Source: Acidobacteriota bacterium
GTDB taxonomy: Bacteria; Acidobacteriota; Blastocatellia; RBC074
Length of the DNA stretch: 64,000 nt
Reading direction: 5' to 3'
Assembly (NCBI GenBank): GCA_016789605.1
Contig: JAEUQO010000222.1
Location: 1 to 64,000, forward strand
Below the pieces are notes generated by a model. The model saw only the letters and a list, made by a program, of their open reading frames with translations. It was not told the origin of the DNA and did no database searches. Below, piece after piece: positions 1-8,846 of the stretch; position 1 is the stretch's first letter; every line of letters begins with the position of its first letter. A program made the translations under genes and the position numbers.

Positions 1-16
1 TTATGGGTGAGTGCGC

Positions 17-1174
17 TCAGATTGCCACGGGAGCTTCGCGTCCGCGCGCAGTCACGCGTTCGACGCCGGTGATCTTGCCGTTTTCGACCAATAATGCGTA
101 ATCGAAATTGTTTACCGTCGGGCAAACATGGCGCGGCACCAGATACAAATATTCGCCAACAGCAGGCAACGTTGCGCCCGCAGGAACGTCAATCGGCAAA
201 TGCTCTTCGCTGGGTTTGTGAGGTTGTAATTCGGAATGCCCCAAGACAGAGCAGGTCGGGATGCCAGCGTCGGCAGACACCGCCTTGTGCCCCGCGTCGC
301 AGGTTACGCGCTGTGCCGCAGGGTGGCTGACAACGGCTGACACCACCACTGCCGCAGGTTGAAATCCGTAATCTTCCGGCAATTGCCCCAAACTGGTGGC
401 GTCGCCATAAACCATCGTGCCCGGCGAAGCGCGATGCACAAACGGCGCGTCGGCAAATGGCCGATACGAAATCGCGCACGGAAACGCGGGCGTGCCAGAA
501 GTAATCACTTCTTCGACCAATAACCCGGCGCTATTGAGCGCTGCGACCAGTTGCATCAGTTGATCGTACCCCTGATGCGCCATGACCTCGCGCGTGGCCA
601 GGTCTTGATACTTGCTCATATGACCGTCGTAATAGTGCAAGCCGCGAAAGACCAGCCCGGCGGCTTCGATCTGCTGTGCCAGCGCTACCACTTCCGCGCT
701 GCGCTCCTGTTCCAAGCCGGTGCGATCCATACCGCCATTGAGATCAATGAACAAACTGATGTTGCTGCCTTCCCAGGCTTTCACTTGCGCGGCATTTTCG
801 ACCAAAGCCGAAATGCGTTTGTCAGGCATCGCCGCCGCCAGTTCGCGCACACGCCGCACATTTGCGCCGACCATCGGATAGGCCACCAGAATGTCTGTGG
901 CGCCTGCAGCCGCTGCGGTTTGCAATTCCAGCGTCGTGGCGCATTTGACGTTCACCACGCCCTGTTCCGTCAGTTTGCGCATGACGAAACCGAGCTTTGA
1001 CGTTTTGACGTGCGGACGCCAACGATTCGGATCGCCGCCCAATACGCGAATCGTCGCGGCGATGTTGGCTTCGACAATTTTGGGATAAATAACCAGCGCA
1101 GGCGTCATCACCGACTCGATGTCCGTGATGCGGTACGCGTCCAGCGGCGCAAGCGCCTGTTTTGGTGCAGTCAT
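17..1174 (-). CDS. DSD1-family PLP enzyme (D-threonine aldolase / D-serine dehydratase-like)
   Basis: A 385-residue PLP-dependent enzyme of the alanine-racemase-N / D-threonine aldolase fold, expected to cleave or dehydrate D-hydroxy amino acids in the cytoplasm. The N-terminal part carries the PLP-lysine motif HVKTSK. Near the C-terminus HVCPTVNNFD matches the metal-binding His-x-Cys pair of the DSD/D-TA group. I chose the ATG at 1174 because GAGGAG lies four bases upstream; the open frame extends further to 1297 without a comparable ribosome site. It is the last gene of a minus-strand run. Aldolase and dehydratase cannot be separated by eye. Confidence 0.85.
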   Translation of the reverse strand: MTAPKQALAPLDAYRITDIESVMTPALVIYPKIVEANIAATIRVLGGDPNRWRPHVKTSKLGFVMRKLTEQGVVNVKCATTLELQTAAAAGATDILVAYPMVGANVRRVRELAAAMPDKRISALVENAAQVKAWEGSNISLFIDLNGGMDRTGLEQERSAEVVALAQQIEAAGLVFRGLHYYDGHMSKYQDLATREVMAHQGYDQLMQLVAALNSAGLLVEEVITSGTPAFPCAISYRPFADAPFVHRASPGTMVYGDATSLGQLPEDYGFQPAAVVVSAVVSHPAAQRVTCDAGHKAVSADAGIPTCSVLGHSELQPHKPSEEHLPIDVPAGATLPAVGEYLYLVPRHVCPTVNNFDYALLVENGKITGVERVTARGREAPVAI

Positions 1175-1230
1175 GACTCTCCTCTGTGTATCTGGTTTTA
1201 GATCAGATTTCATTTTGGCGTACGGGTTTT

Positions 1231-1294
1231 GCCACAGAGGCACAGAGCCGTAGAGGTTTCCAAGCCTTTCTCTGAGACTCTGTGACTCCGTGGC
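1231..1294. repeat. Imperfect inverted repeat of CACAGAG type
   Basis: Two 17-base arms (1231-1247 and 1278-1294) are reverse complements at 15 of 17 positions and enclose a 30-base spacer. The arms consist of iterated CACAGAG/CTCTGTG. Such GCCACAGAGGCACAGAG-like hairpins recur as dispersed intergenic elements in many environmental genomes, so this is probably a REP-like element. It lies between the helicase stop and the DSD1-like start and could also act as a transcript-end hairpin for the helicase, although no T-tract follows. Confidence 0.6.
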
Positions 1295-1322
1295 CAATCC
1301 GTAAAGCGAATTGAAAAACGAT

Positions 1323-3398
1323 CTAGTTGATCAGTTTGGGCGTATCCAAATCATCCAGGTCATCCAGGCCGTCCAGCGCCAGCAAGGGGTCTTCTTCGTC
1401 TACGCTCCAAATCTCCAGCAAGGCTTTGGGGACTTCGGTAATGAATCGCGACGGACGATGCAATACCGTTTGGCGCGCGCGGTCGCTTTCGATCAAGGGG
1501 AAGCAAACATACAGCTCGTCTTGCGCGCGCGTGAGCGCCACGTAAAACAACCGCCGCTCTTCCTCTTCGCCTTCGGCGTCGCGCAGGCTTTTCGCAGACG
1601 GAAACCGCCCATCCGCCGCCCAGATCAAAAAGACGACGCGCCATTCCAAGCCTTTCGCCTGATGAACCGAAGACAACGCCAGGCGTTCATCTTCATCACC
1701 ACCCATCACGACATCTTCGCCCACGGTCGGGCCGGGCGCGGCAAATCGTTCTGAATTGAGCAAGGCCAGTTCGCTCAAAAACGCTTCGGTTGTGTCATAC
1801 CGCAAAGCGAAATTGGCCAGTTGCCGCAAATCCTCTTCACGTGCGTCGGCGTTTTCGTAATTGGCTTGCAGGTATTCCAGATAACCGCGATTCAGAATCA
1901 ATTCGATCTGTTTGGCCGGCGCGTTCCGCGTTTCGGGCGCAGTCAATTCGTTGATCAGCGCTGCAAATTCCTGCCAACCGAGGGCAGCGCCTTTGGGCAA
2001 GGCTTTGGCAAATTCATCCGTGCGAATCAGCGCCAGCGGTTCTGCGGCGTATGCCAACCGTTCCCAGACGCGCGCCGCCGTCGCATTGCCAATTTTCGGA
2101 ATCAGTTTGAGCACGCGCTTCCACGCCAGTTCGTCACGCGGATTCACGAGCAAACGCAAATATGACGTCACGTCCTTGATGTGCGCCTGTTCAAAGAACC
2201 GCACGCCGGAACGAATTTCATAGGGGATGCCGCGTCGCGTCAGTTCCAGTTGCATTTCCAGCGACTGAAAATGCGCGCGGTACAAGATGGCCATGTCTTC
2301 GAGCGGCACGCCTTCGTCGCGCAATTCCAAAATGCGTGACGCGACAAACGCCGCTTGCTGTTCGACGTCACGCGCCGGAATCAGCGCAGGCGTCAAACCG
2401 CGGCTGGGGCGCACCGCGTGCAAATTCTTGGGAAACTGTTTGCGGTTATGACCGATTGACGCGTTGGCCAGCATCACGATTTCTGGCGTCGAGCGGTAAT
2501 TCGCTTCCAGCCGGAAAATTTGCGCGTCAGGATAGCGGTCCTTGAATTTCAGAATGTTGTCGAAATTGGCGCCGCGCCAGGCAAAGATGCTTTGCGCGTC
2601 ATCGCCCACGACCATCAGGTTGCGCTGCTTTTCCGCCACCAGGTCAACAATCTCTGCCTGTAGCATGTTGGTGTCCTGGTATTCGTCCACCAACACGTGC
2701 TGAAACTGCTCTTGATAAATGGCGGCGATGTCCGGCTTTTCGCTCAGCAAACGCTTCCAGTTCACGAGCAAATCGTCGTAATCCATCGCGTTGCGTTCGC
2801 GTTTGCGCGCCTGATACAGCTCGTCTACGCGTTTGATCTGATTGGTGAGCGGCTCGAAATACGGATATTTGGCGGCGATGATTTGATCGAGCGGCGTGTC
2901 GGTATTGGTGGCAAAGCTGAACATCTCGCGCAAGACTTCGCCTTTGGGAAAGCGCCGCGCTTTGGTGTCAATCGCGGCTTCTTCGATACAGGCGTCAACC
3001 ATGTCCTTGGCGTCTTCGGCGTCGAGAATCGAATAGTTGCTCTCGTATCCCAAACTGGCGGCATGGCGTCGCAAGATACGATTGCCGATGGAATGAAACG
3101 TGCCGCCCCAGACGCGCCGTACGTCTGCGCCTAACAGCCCTTCCACGCGCGACAGCATTTCGCGCGCGGCGCGATTGGTAAACGTCACCAGCAAAATGCG
3201 CGCTGGCGCCACGCCCGCTTCGATCAACCGCGCCACACGATACGTCACCGTACGCGTTTTGCCCGAACCAGCGCCCGCAATCACCAACAGCGGCCCTTTG
3301 CCCGCACCAACCACGGCAAGCTGCTCTTCGTTCAGCTCTGCGCGATAGTTGATGCGCGTCGGACGCGCCGTGTCGGATTTGATGACGTACTTTTTCAT
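1323..3398 (-). CDS. UvrD/PcrA/Rep-type superfamily 1 DNA helicase
   Basis: A 691-residue 3'-5' ATP-dependent DNA helicase. All SF1A motifs are visible in order: Walker A AGAGSGKT near residue 40, motif II VDEYQDTN, motif III GDDAQSIFAWRG, motif IV LEANYRS, motif V VHQAKGLEW and motif VI YVALTRAQ. Length is close to PcrA/UvrD but the C-terminus lacks an obvious RNA-polymerase-interacting Tudor tail and ends in an acidic Asp/Leu-rich segment. The ATG at 3398 is preferred; an in-frame TTG at 3428 would add ten residues. The upstream gene ends only 44 bases away, so the two are probably co-transcribed. The choice between UvrD, PcrA and Rep is not resolvable here. Confidence 0.93.
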   Translation of the reverse strand: MKKYVIKSDTARPTRINYRAELNEEQLAVVGAGKGPLLVIAGAGSGKTRTVTYRVARLIEAGVAPARILLVTFTNRAAREMLSRVEGLLGADVRRVWGGTFHSIGNRILRRHAASLGYESNYSILDAEDAKDMVDACIEEAAIDTKARRFPKGEVLREMFSFATNTDTPLDQIIAAKYPYFEPLTNQIKRVDELYQARKRERNAMDYDDLLVNWKRLLSEKPDIAAIYQEQFQHVLVDEYQDTNMLQAEIVDLVAEKQRNLMVVGDDAQSIFAWRGANFDNILKFKDRYPDAQIFRLEANYRSTPEIVMLANASIGHNRKQFPKNLHAVRPSRGLTPALIPARDVEQQAAFVASRILELRDEGVPLEDMAILYRAHFQSLEMQLELTRRGIPYEIRSGVRFFEQAHIKDVTSYLRLLVNPRDELAWKRVLKLIPKIGNATAARVWERLAYAAEPLALIRTDEFAKALPKGAALGWQEFAALINELTAPETRNAPAKQIELILNRGYLEYLQANYENADAREEDLRQLANFALRYDTTEAFLSELALLNSERFAAPGPTVGEDVVMGGDEDERLALSSVHQAKGLEWRVVFLIWAADGRFPSAKSLRDAEGEEEERRLFYVALTRAQDELYVCFPLIESDRARQTVLHRPSRFITEVPKALLEIWSVDEEDPLLALDGLDDLDDLDTPKLIN

Positions 3399-3442
3399 TG
3401 TCGGGTGAGCAAGTGTCTTGCGCGGCAAACTCGTCTGCCGAT

Positions 3443-4261
3443 TCAGTCGCGCAATTTGATGATCGCGGAATGTCTGATCTGTACCAGCGGGCGGTCGTTT
3501 TCGCCAAACAACGCCAAATCGGCGGTGATGATTTCGTGCCCGCGTCGTTGCGCCAATTCAGCCACGCGCCCGCGCAACGAAAGCCGTTCGCCGTCACGCG
3601 CCAAAGCCAGATGTTGCGTTTCGCTGGCGGTATGAATCCACGGCCCAAGCGCGATGTTTTGCATCAGCAATTCATTGGCCTGAGCGATCCAATATGCCGG
3701 GTGGCAAACGTGGTGATAGCGCGGCGCAGTTTCGACCATATTTTCTAAAAATCGCGCGCCTTCATGTTGCAGGTCCAAGGTGAAAGACAACGAGCCGAGC
3801 GCTACGTCGACCTGAAACGACGAAATACTGGCCGCACGTCGCTGTTCAGACGGCGGCAACGGATAAGCGGGATACGCCTGCACATCAAGCATCGGCAACG
3901 CATCTGGCAAGCCGGCCGTACCGACAGCGCAGATTTCGTTGGCCGGGTTGACCAGTTCCAGCGACAACTCGATGGGCGCAACGTTGACGACTTGCGCGCG
4001 CGCTTGCACAAGTTCGCGGTCATAGATCGGCTTGATGAATTTGGCCGACATCGTGCCGCGTGCCAACCAATTCTCTCCCCAAAGATCAACCACTGGCCGC
4101 GTCAAATACGCATACAGCGCCACGCCCGGCACCAACGCACCGGCAAACCCGAATTTGGCCGCGCCTTCGTCACTGTGGATTTTGTTTTCGTGATCAGCGC
4201 CGTAATTTTTTGCGACGATGTTGTGTGGTGACAAAACGTCGCCGCTTGCCCATTCAGCCAC
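3443..4261 (-). CDS. MaoC-like hotdog-fold protein (putative dehydratase/thioesterase)
   Basis: A 272-residue protein whose first half resembles MaoC-type hotdog domains (AEWASGDVLSPHNI, then HENKIHSDEGAAKF.GF..ALVPG, the hydratase-like segment with Asp/His). The second half is a less conserved second hotdog-like region. The GTG at 4261 is chosen because GGAGG stands six bases upstream; the frame extends to 4333 without ribosome-site support. It sits between the ACC-deaminase-like enzyme and the helicase in a minus-strand series. The substrate is unknown; an enoyl-thioester role is an inference from the fold only. Confidence 0.65.
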   Translation of the reverse strand: MAEWASGDVLSPHNIVAKNYGADHENKIHSDEGAAKFGFAGALVPGVALYAYLTRPVVDLWGENWLARGTMSAKFIKPIYDRELVQARAQVVNVAPIELSLELVNPANEICAVGTAGLPDALPMLDVQAYPAYPLPPSEQRRAASISSFQVDVALGSLSFTLDLQHEGARFLENMVETAPRYHHVCHPAYWIAQANELLMQNIALGPWIHTASETQHLALARDGERLSLRGRVAELAQRRGHEIITADLALFGENDRPLVQIRHSAIIKLRD

Positions 4262-4356
4262 GCGTAGCCTCCGGTTTGTTAAATCAGAATACGCGACATT
4301 GGTACACGACAAAGCCAGGAAGCCAAGATTCATCGGAATGTTTAAGCGTCACGTGT

Positions 4357-4379
4357 TCTGATGACGGCTGTTACGATTT
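4357..4379 (-). repeat. 23-bp dispersed repeat, copy A (overlaps stop of the PLP enzyme)
   Basis: Read on the minus strand, this 23-mer begins at the stop codon of the PLP enzyme and is identical to positions 63978-64000 on the plus strand, which follow the moaC stop. Including flanks, 27 of 28 bases agree. The two copies lie in the same orientation relative to the gene they follow. Just beyond it CGTCA/TGACG can pair as a small stem. No coding reason explains the identity, since it is outside both reading frames. Confidence 0.8.
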
Positions 4380-5406
4380 AGATTGCCTTGTCTTCGGGAG
4401 CGTAAAAGAGCGCGAGTTGTCCGCCCGTGTGCCAGAAAAGCACGTTGTCTTGCGCCGTCAGTTTGCCCTGGCGAATCCAGTCGAGTAGTCCCGCCATCGC
4501 CTTGGCCGTATAGACCGGATCAAGCACGATGCCTTCTGTGCGCGCCAACAGCGCGGTGGCTTGCTCGCCTGCGGGCGAAGGAATGCCGTATCCAGCACCG
4601 GTGTATTCATCAAGCACGGTAACGGTGTCTGTCAGGCTGACGCCGAGCAATTCACCAACACCGCGCGTGATCTGGGCGACTTCGGCGGAAATCGCAGCCG
4701 AAGGATCGTCCGGGCTGACGCCGATGATCTGTTTGGCAACGCTGAACAATTGATTGCCCGCAACCAGTCCGGCTTGTGTGCCGCCTGACGAAGTGCAATG
4801 AAAGAGGTAATCAAGCGAGACGCCCAACGTGTCGAGTTGCGCTTTTGCCTCTTGCGCGGCGCGCACAAATCCCAGCGCCCCCAATGGGATCGAAGCGCCT
4901 AAGGGAATGACCGTCACGTTTTTGCCTGCGGCGCGCAATTCAGCAGCGACAGCATCAACCGTCGTTCTCCGTTCATCGCGGTTGGCGACGCGAATGATCT
5001 CAGCGCCATACAATTCGTCCAGGGAAAAACTGGCGGGCTTCCAATCCTGATAGGACACAGCGGCATTGTTGAGCACCAAGATGCAACGCAGTCCCAACCG
5101 TGCACACAGCGCCGCCGTCACACGCGCGTGGTTCGATTTCACACCACCACAAGTGATGACAACGTTTGTGCCGTCGGTCTGTGCTTGCGCCAGCACGTAT
5201 TCCAGCTTGCGCACTTTGTTCCCGCCCAGCCCCGCGCCGGTGTAATCATCACGTTTGATAAACAAACGCGGACAGGTTCCCAGATCGTCTGTGATGGCGG
5301 CGCGTAAGCGCGGCAACTCTTCGATGGGCGTGGGATAGTGACCGTATGATAGGCGCGGAAATTCCTGCAACCGTGCGAGGGCGTGGGAAAAAGGTGAAGA
5401 GTTCAT
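4378..5406 (-). CDS. PLP enzyme of the ACC deaminase / D-cysteine desulfhydrase family
   Basis: A 342-residue tryptophan-synthase-beta-fold enzyme. The PLP lysine is in GLGGNKVRKLEY, preceded by the family segment RLFIKRDDYTG; GGVKSNHARV and CTSSGGTQAG supply phosphate-binding loops. Family members either open the ring of 1-aminocyclopropane-1-carboxylate or release H2S from D-cysteine; the sequence reads more like the D-cysteine desulfhydrase branch, but I cannot verify the discriminating residues. The ATG lies three bases after the M50 protease stop's opposite end (M50 stop at 5410), so translation may be coupled; there is no clear ribosome site. Confidence 0.88.
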   Translation of the reverse strand: MNSSPFSHALARLQEFPRLSYGHYPTPIEELPRLRAAITDDLGTCPRLFIKRDDYTGAGLGGNKVRKLEYVLAQAQTDGTNVVITCGGVKSNHARVTAALCARLGLRCILVLNNAAVSYQDWKPASFSLDELYGAEIIRVANRDERRTTVDAVAAELRAAGKNVTVIPLGASIPLGALGFVRAAQEAKAQLDTLGVSLDYLFHCTSSGGTQAGLVAGNQLFSVAKQIIGVSPDDPSAAISAEVAQITRGVGELLGVSLTDTVTVLDEYTGAGYGIPSPAGEQATALLARTEGIVLDPVYTAKAMAGLLDWIRQGKLTAQDNVLFWHTGGQLALFYAPEDKAI

Positions 5407-5409
5407 GCG

Positions 5410-6606
5410 TTAGGTAATGTCCAAATCGTTTGCGCTCAAACAGCCGACCAGCATGCCATCCTGGTCAATCACCGCCAGAAAGCCCAGGCTGTTGATGCGC
5501 AATTTGTGTTCAGCATGTGAGATTGATGCGCGCACGGTGATGAACAAATCTTCGCTGATCGGTTCCATTACTTCGCTGACGGCAAGGCGCTCCCAGTGTT
5601 CGCGCGGAACCTGACGCAAGCGCGTCAACGTCAGGATGCCATGCAAACGGCCTTCGCGAGCAACGGGAAAACTGGTTTGCCGGTTTTCTGCCAGAATATC
5701 GTCTATGAAATCACTGACGCGCAATTCCGGCACGACGCTCATCGCAGGCGAACGCATCACCGCGCCAACCGTGCCGCTGACATTCCATTGCGCACGTTTT
5801 TGCGCCAGCTCTTGCTCTTCGTGCTGCTGACTGGCGCGTTGTTGCGCGCGAAAGCGGTAATCGCCTTCGGCGGCGTTTTTCAAAAAGATGCCGACAACCA
5901 GCAACCAGACAGCCACCAGAAAATCTTGCCACAACCTGCCGCGCACCATCCCGAAGCCAAGCAAAAACAAACCGTAGGAAATCAGCATGTAAGCAATGCC
6001 GACGCCAAGTTTGGCCGTGGTGCGCGTCGCCGACAGAATGTCTTTGCGCCGATGCCACAAGATCGCCCGCAAAGCGCGCCCGCCATCCAGCGGCAAGCCC
6101 GGCAACAAATTGAACATCGCCAGCAGCATATTGGCCGATGCCAGATACAACAATCCGGCCACGACGGCGCGCGCGTGTTGTCCGCCAGCGCTAAAAAGCT
6201 GCACCAGATACAAACAAAACCAAAACAACACCGACAACAAAAACGAACTGACCGGCCCCGCCACGGCCACGCGAAATTCCGCCAGCGCCGTGCGTGGTTC
6301 GCCCACCAGTCGCGCCCAACCGCCAAAAATATGCAGTTGAATATCGTGAATGCGGATGCCTTCGAGGCGCGCAATGAACGCGTGCGCCAGTTCGTGCGTC
6401 AGCACAGACGCGAAAAACAACCCCGTCACCAGGATTGCCAGCAACAGGTTTTCTGCCAACGGCAACGACGGTTTGACCTGACTGGGCAACCAGAATTGCG
6501 CCACCAACCAGATATGCAACAGCGCCATCGGCGGCCAACTGTAATCAATGATCAGCGGAATGCCGAACAGCCGGGCAATCTGAAATTGGCGTGAAAGCAA
6601 ACGCAT
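5410..6606 (-). CDS. M50 site-2-type intramembrane metalloprotease with CBS domains
   Basis: A 398-residue multi-pass membrane protease. The zinc motif HELAH is at residues 71-75, and NLLPGLPLDGGRAL provides the second conserved aspartate motif of the site-2 protease family. About five hydrophobic segments occupy residues 15-235. The cytoplasmic C-terminal third (about 265-398) resembles a pair of CBS domains, as in Rip3-like proteases where nucleotide binding is thought to tune activity. ATG at 6606 is chosen over an upstream TTG at 6621; AAGG precedes it. The natural substrate, perhaps an anti-sigma factor, is not visible nearby. Confidence 0.9.
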   Translation of the reverse strand: MRLLSRQFQIARLFGIPLIIDYSWPPMALLHIWLVAQFWLPSQVKPSLPLAENLLLAILVTGLFFASVLTHELAHAFIARLEGIRIHDIQLHIFGGWARLVGEPRTALAEFRVAVAGPVSSFLLSVLFWFCLYLVQLFSAGGQHARAVVAGLLYLASANMLLAMFNLLPGLPLDGGRALRAILWHRRKDILSATRTTAKLGVGIAYMLISYGLFLLGFGMVRGRLWQDFLVAVWLLVVGIFLKNAAEGDYRFRAQQRASQQHEEQELAQKRAQWNVSGTVGAVMRSPAMSVVPELRVSDFIDDILAENRQTSFPVAREGRLHGILTLTRLRQVPREHWERLAVSEVMEPISEDLFITVRASISHAEHKLRINSLGFLAVIDQDGMLVGCLSANDLDIT

Positions 6607-6641
6607 GATCGAGCCTTGCAAAGCGAAACCGTTGGTGGTCG

Positions 6642-7271
6642 TCAGGCCGCAAATTCTCTGATGGCGGTCATCAGTTCATTGGCCTGATCATCAAAAAAAT
6701 GGCCAGCATTGGCAATGCGCACCAACTGATAATTCGTCGTGGCTGGCAACTGTTGGAGAATGTCTTCGAGCGGAGCCAGCGGCGCAATCTCATCCAGTTC
6801 GCCGTGCACAAAGAGTTTGGGTTTGGTGCAAGCCTGTAAAAACTCCAGCGTGCTCAACCGGGCCGGTGCGCCAATGGCAATCAGTCGCTGTACGCGTTCA
6901 TCCGCGCAACCGACGCGCAACCCGACAACCGAGCCAAACGAAAATCCGGCAAGCAGCACTTCGCGCGCGTGCGGTTGCACTGACAACAAATAATCCAGCG
7001 CCACGCGCGCGTCGTCACATTCCCCCTTGCCTTCGTCATATTCACCGGTGCTCGCGCCAACGCCGCGAAAGTTAAAGCGCAAGGTTTCAAAGCCAACTTC
7101 GCCCAGGGCCTTGGCCGCGCGAAACACAACCTTGTTGTGCATCGTTCCGCCGTGCATCGGGTGCGGATGTAACACCAATGCCACGCGTTCGGCCTGCTCG
7201 GACTTGGGCCGATAAATTGCCTCCAAACGTCCGTGCGGCGCGGGAATGAACAGGTTTCCTGCTGGATACAT
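6642..7271 (-). CDS. Alpha/beta hydrolase, dienelactone-hydrolase-like
   Basis: A 209-residue soluble alpha/beta hydrolase. HPHPMHGGTMHNKVV forms the oxyanion loop region, GFSFGS holds the nucleophile serine, and the acid and histidine are likely in HGELDEIAP and NAGHFF. This is the compact 'alpha/beta hydrolase with HPHP-GGTMHNK' group common in bacteria and of unproven substrate. It begins 11 bases after the alcohol dehydrogenase ends on the same strand, so the two are probably one transcript. Confidence 0.85.
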   Translation of the reverse strand: MYPAGNLFIPAPHGRLEAIYRPKSEQAERVALVLHPHPMHGGTMHNKVVFRAAKALGEVGFETLRFNFRGVGASTGEYDEGKGECDDARVALDYLLSVQPHAREVLLAGFSFGSVVGLRVGCADERVQRLIAIGAPARLSTLEFLQACTKPKLFVHGELDEIAPLAPLEDILQQLPATTNYQLVRIANAGHFFDDQANELMTAIREFAA

Positions 7272-7282
7272 AAACTCCTGAA

Positions 7283-8239
7283 TTAAGCCGTCAGTAAGAT
7301 TTTGAGCGTTCCCGGCTGGCGCGCCGCTGTCATTGCGGCAACGCCATCCGTCAATTTGTATTCGGCGGCGATCAGCGGTTCGAGGTCAATTTTTCCGGAC
7401 GCCAACAACGCCAGCGCGGTCGCAAACCGCCCGCAGCGCGAGCCGAGCAAGGTGATTTCGTCCACCACGATGCGCGTGGAATTCAATTCGACCGCGCCGT
7501 GAAAGGTGGATTTGAGCACAATCGTGCCGCGTGCGCGAACCAGCTCTAACGCCAGATTCAATCCGCTGGCCGAGCCGCTGGCTTCGACCACGACCTCAAA
7601 TCGGCGCGCGGGATCAAGCTCAAGTTCTGACAAGACTTTGGTTTTGATGCCGGAAGCCGCCGCAAGTTCCAGCTTGTCTGAATGTTTGCCGATCAAAAGC
7701 AAATTACAGCCTGTCGTCGCCAGCACGCGCGCAATCAATTGTCCCAGTTTGCCGTCGCCAATCACGGCCACGCGCATTTCCGGCGTGAGTTTCACTTGCG
7801 TCAGAATTTCGCATGCCGCCGCCAGCGGTTCGGTGAAAACAGCCTGACGGTTGCTGATTTCATCGGGCACGCGCAACAGGTTTTCCGGCGGCAGGTTGAG
7901 ATATTCGGCAAACGCTCCGTCGCGTCCGTGTATGCCCAGAGCCGTGCGTTGCAAACAATGTCGCGCATCGCCCGCCCAGCACCAGTCGCAAGCGCCACAA
8001 CCGACGTTGATCTCGCCCACGACGCGCTGACCGATTTGCGCACGGTCTGGCGAATCTTCAACCACGCCGACAAATTCGTGCCCGAGCGTGCCCTGAAATC
8101 CGGCATAGCCGCGCACGATCTCCAAATCCGTATTGCAGACGCCAGCCAATTGCACACGCACCAGCGCTTCGCCGCCGCGATGCGGGGTGGCGACATCCGC
8201 CAATTTCAATTCTCCCTCGCTAAATCGTAATGCCTTCAT
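7283..8239 (-). CDS. Zinc-dependent alcohol dehydrogenase (MDR family)
   Basis: A 318-residue medium-chain dehydrogenase. Catalytic zinc ligands are suggested by GVCNTDLE and GHEFVG, and structural zinc by the cysteine cluster GCGACDWCWAGDARHC. The nucleotide-binding Rossmann glycine motif appears as VIGDGKLG. It resembles L-threonine/sorbitol-type dehydrogenases but is on the short side of the family (usually 330-350). First gene of a minus-strand run that is divergent from the FKBP gene. Confidence 0.88.
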   Translation of the reverse strand: MKALRFSEGELKLADVATPHRGGEALVRVQLAGVCNTDLEIVRGYAGFQGTLGHEFVGVVEDSPDRAQIGQRVVGEINVGCGACDWCWAGDARHCLQRTALGIHGRDGAFAEYLNLPPENLLRVPDEISNRQAVFTEPLAAACEILTQVKLTPEMRVAVIGDGKLGQLIARVLATTGCNLLLIGKHSDKLELAAASGIKTKVLSELELDPARRFEVVVEASGSASGLNLALELVRARGTIVLKSTFHGAVELNSTRIVVDEITLLGSRCGRFATALALLASGKIDLEPLIAAEYKLTDGVAAMTAARQPGTLKILLTA

Positions 8240-8391
8240 CCTGAACGTAGATAAAGTAATCGCCCAGCGTTTTCAAGCCTTGTGCCAAACACGCGCTGAA
8301 CAAACGCCTCGCTGGCATTTTATCCGCCCGTATGCGATGCTGCGGCCAGATGTAGTTTTCGTCAATTTGGTCCCAACGAAAGGAAATTCAG

Positions 8392-8823
8392 ATGTCTATA
8401 GTCAAACTTGGCGACGCCGTAAAAGTGCATTACACAGGCAAATTCGATTCGGGCGAAGTCTTTGATACATCAGAAGGCAGCGAGCCGCTCGGCTTCCAGG
8501 TCGGCGGCGGGCAGGTCATCCCCGGCTTTGAACAGGCCTTGATCGGAATGAGCGTCGGCGAAACCAAGGAAATCGTCATCCCGCCCGCGCAAGCGTATGG
8601 CGAACGGATGCAAGAACTGGTGCAAACCATTCAGCGCGACCAATTCAGCCTTGGCGAGATGGAACCGGAAGTCGGGCTCGCAATTGAAATGCACACGCCG
8701 CAAGGCAACATCCCGCTGGTCATCACCGAATTGACCGATACCACAGTGACGCTCGATGCCAATCACCCGCTCGCAGGCGAGCACCTGCATTTTGCGCTGA
8801 CGCTGGTAGAAATTGCGGCCTAA
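8392..8823 (+). CDS. FKBP-type peptidyl-prolyl isomerase, SlyD-like
   Basis: A 143-residue cis-trans prolyl isomerase and chaperone. The N-terminal VHYTGKFDSGEVFDTS and the segment VIPGFEQALIGMSVGE are classic FKBP strands, interrupted by an insert-in-flap domain (about residues 70-120, AYGERM... to ANHPLAGEHLHF) as in SlyD. The His/Cys-rich metal-binding tail of enterobacterial SlyD is absent. AAAGGA precedes the ATG by eight bases. The protein has no signal peptide and is expected in the cytoplasm. Confidence 0.93.
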   Translation: MSIVKLGDAVKVHYTGKFDSGEVFDTSEGSEPLGFQVGGGQVIPGFEQALIGMSVGETKEIVIPPAQAYGERMQELVQTIQRDQFSLGEMEPEVGLAIEMHTPQGNIPLVITELTDTTVTLDANHPLAGEHLHFALTLVEIAA

Positions 8824-8846
8824 CCGATTAGGCGTTCAACTGCTTT

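Noticed and set aside
5596..6594. A 332-codon plus-strand frame over the M50 protease gene
   Set aside because: Gln/Arg/His-rich low-complexity product typical of the complement of a membrane-protein gene; no ribosome site.
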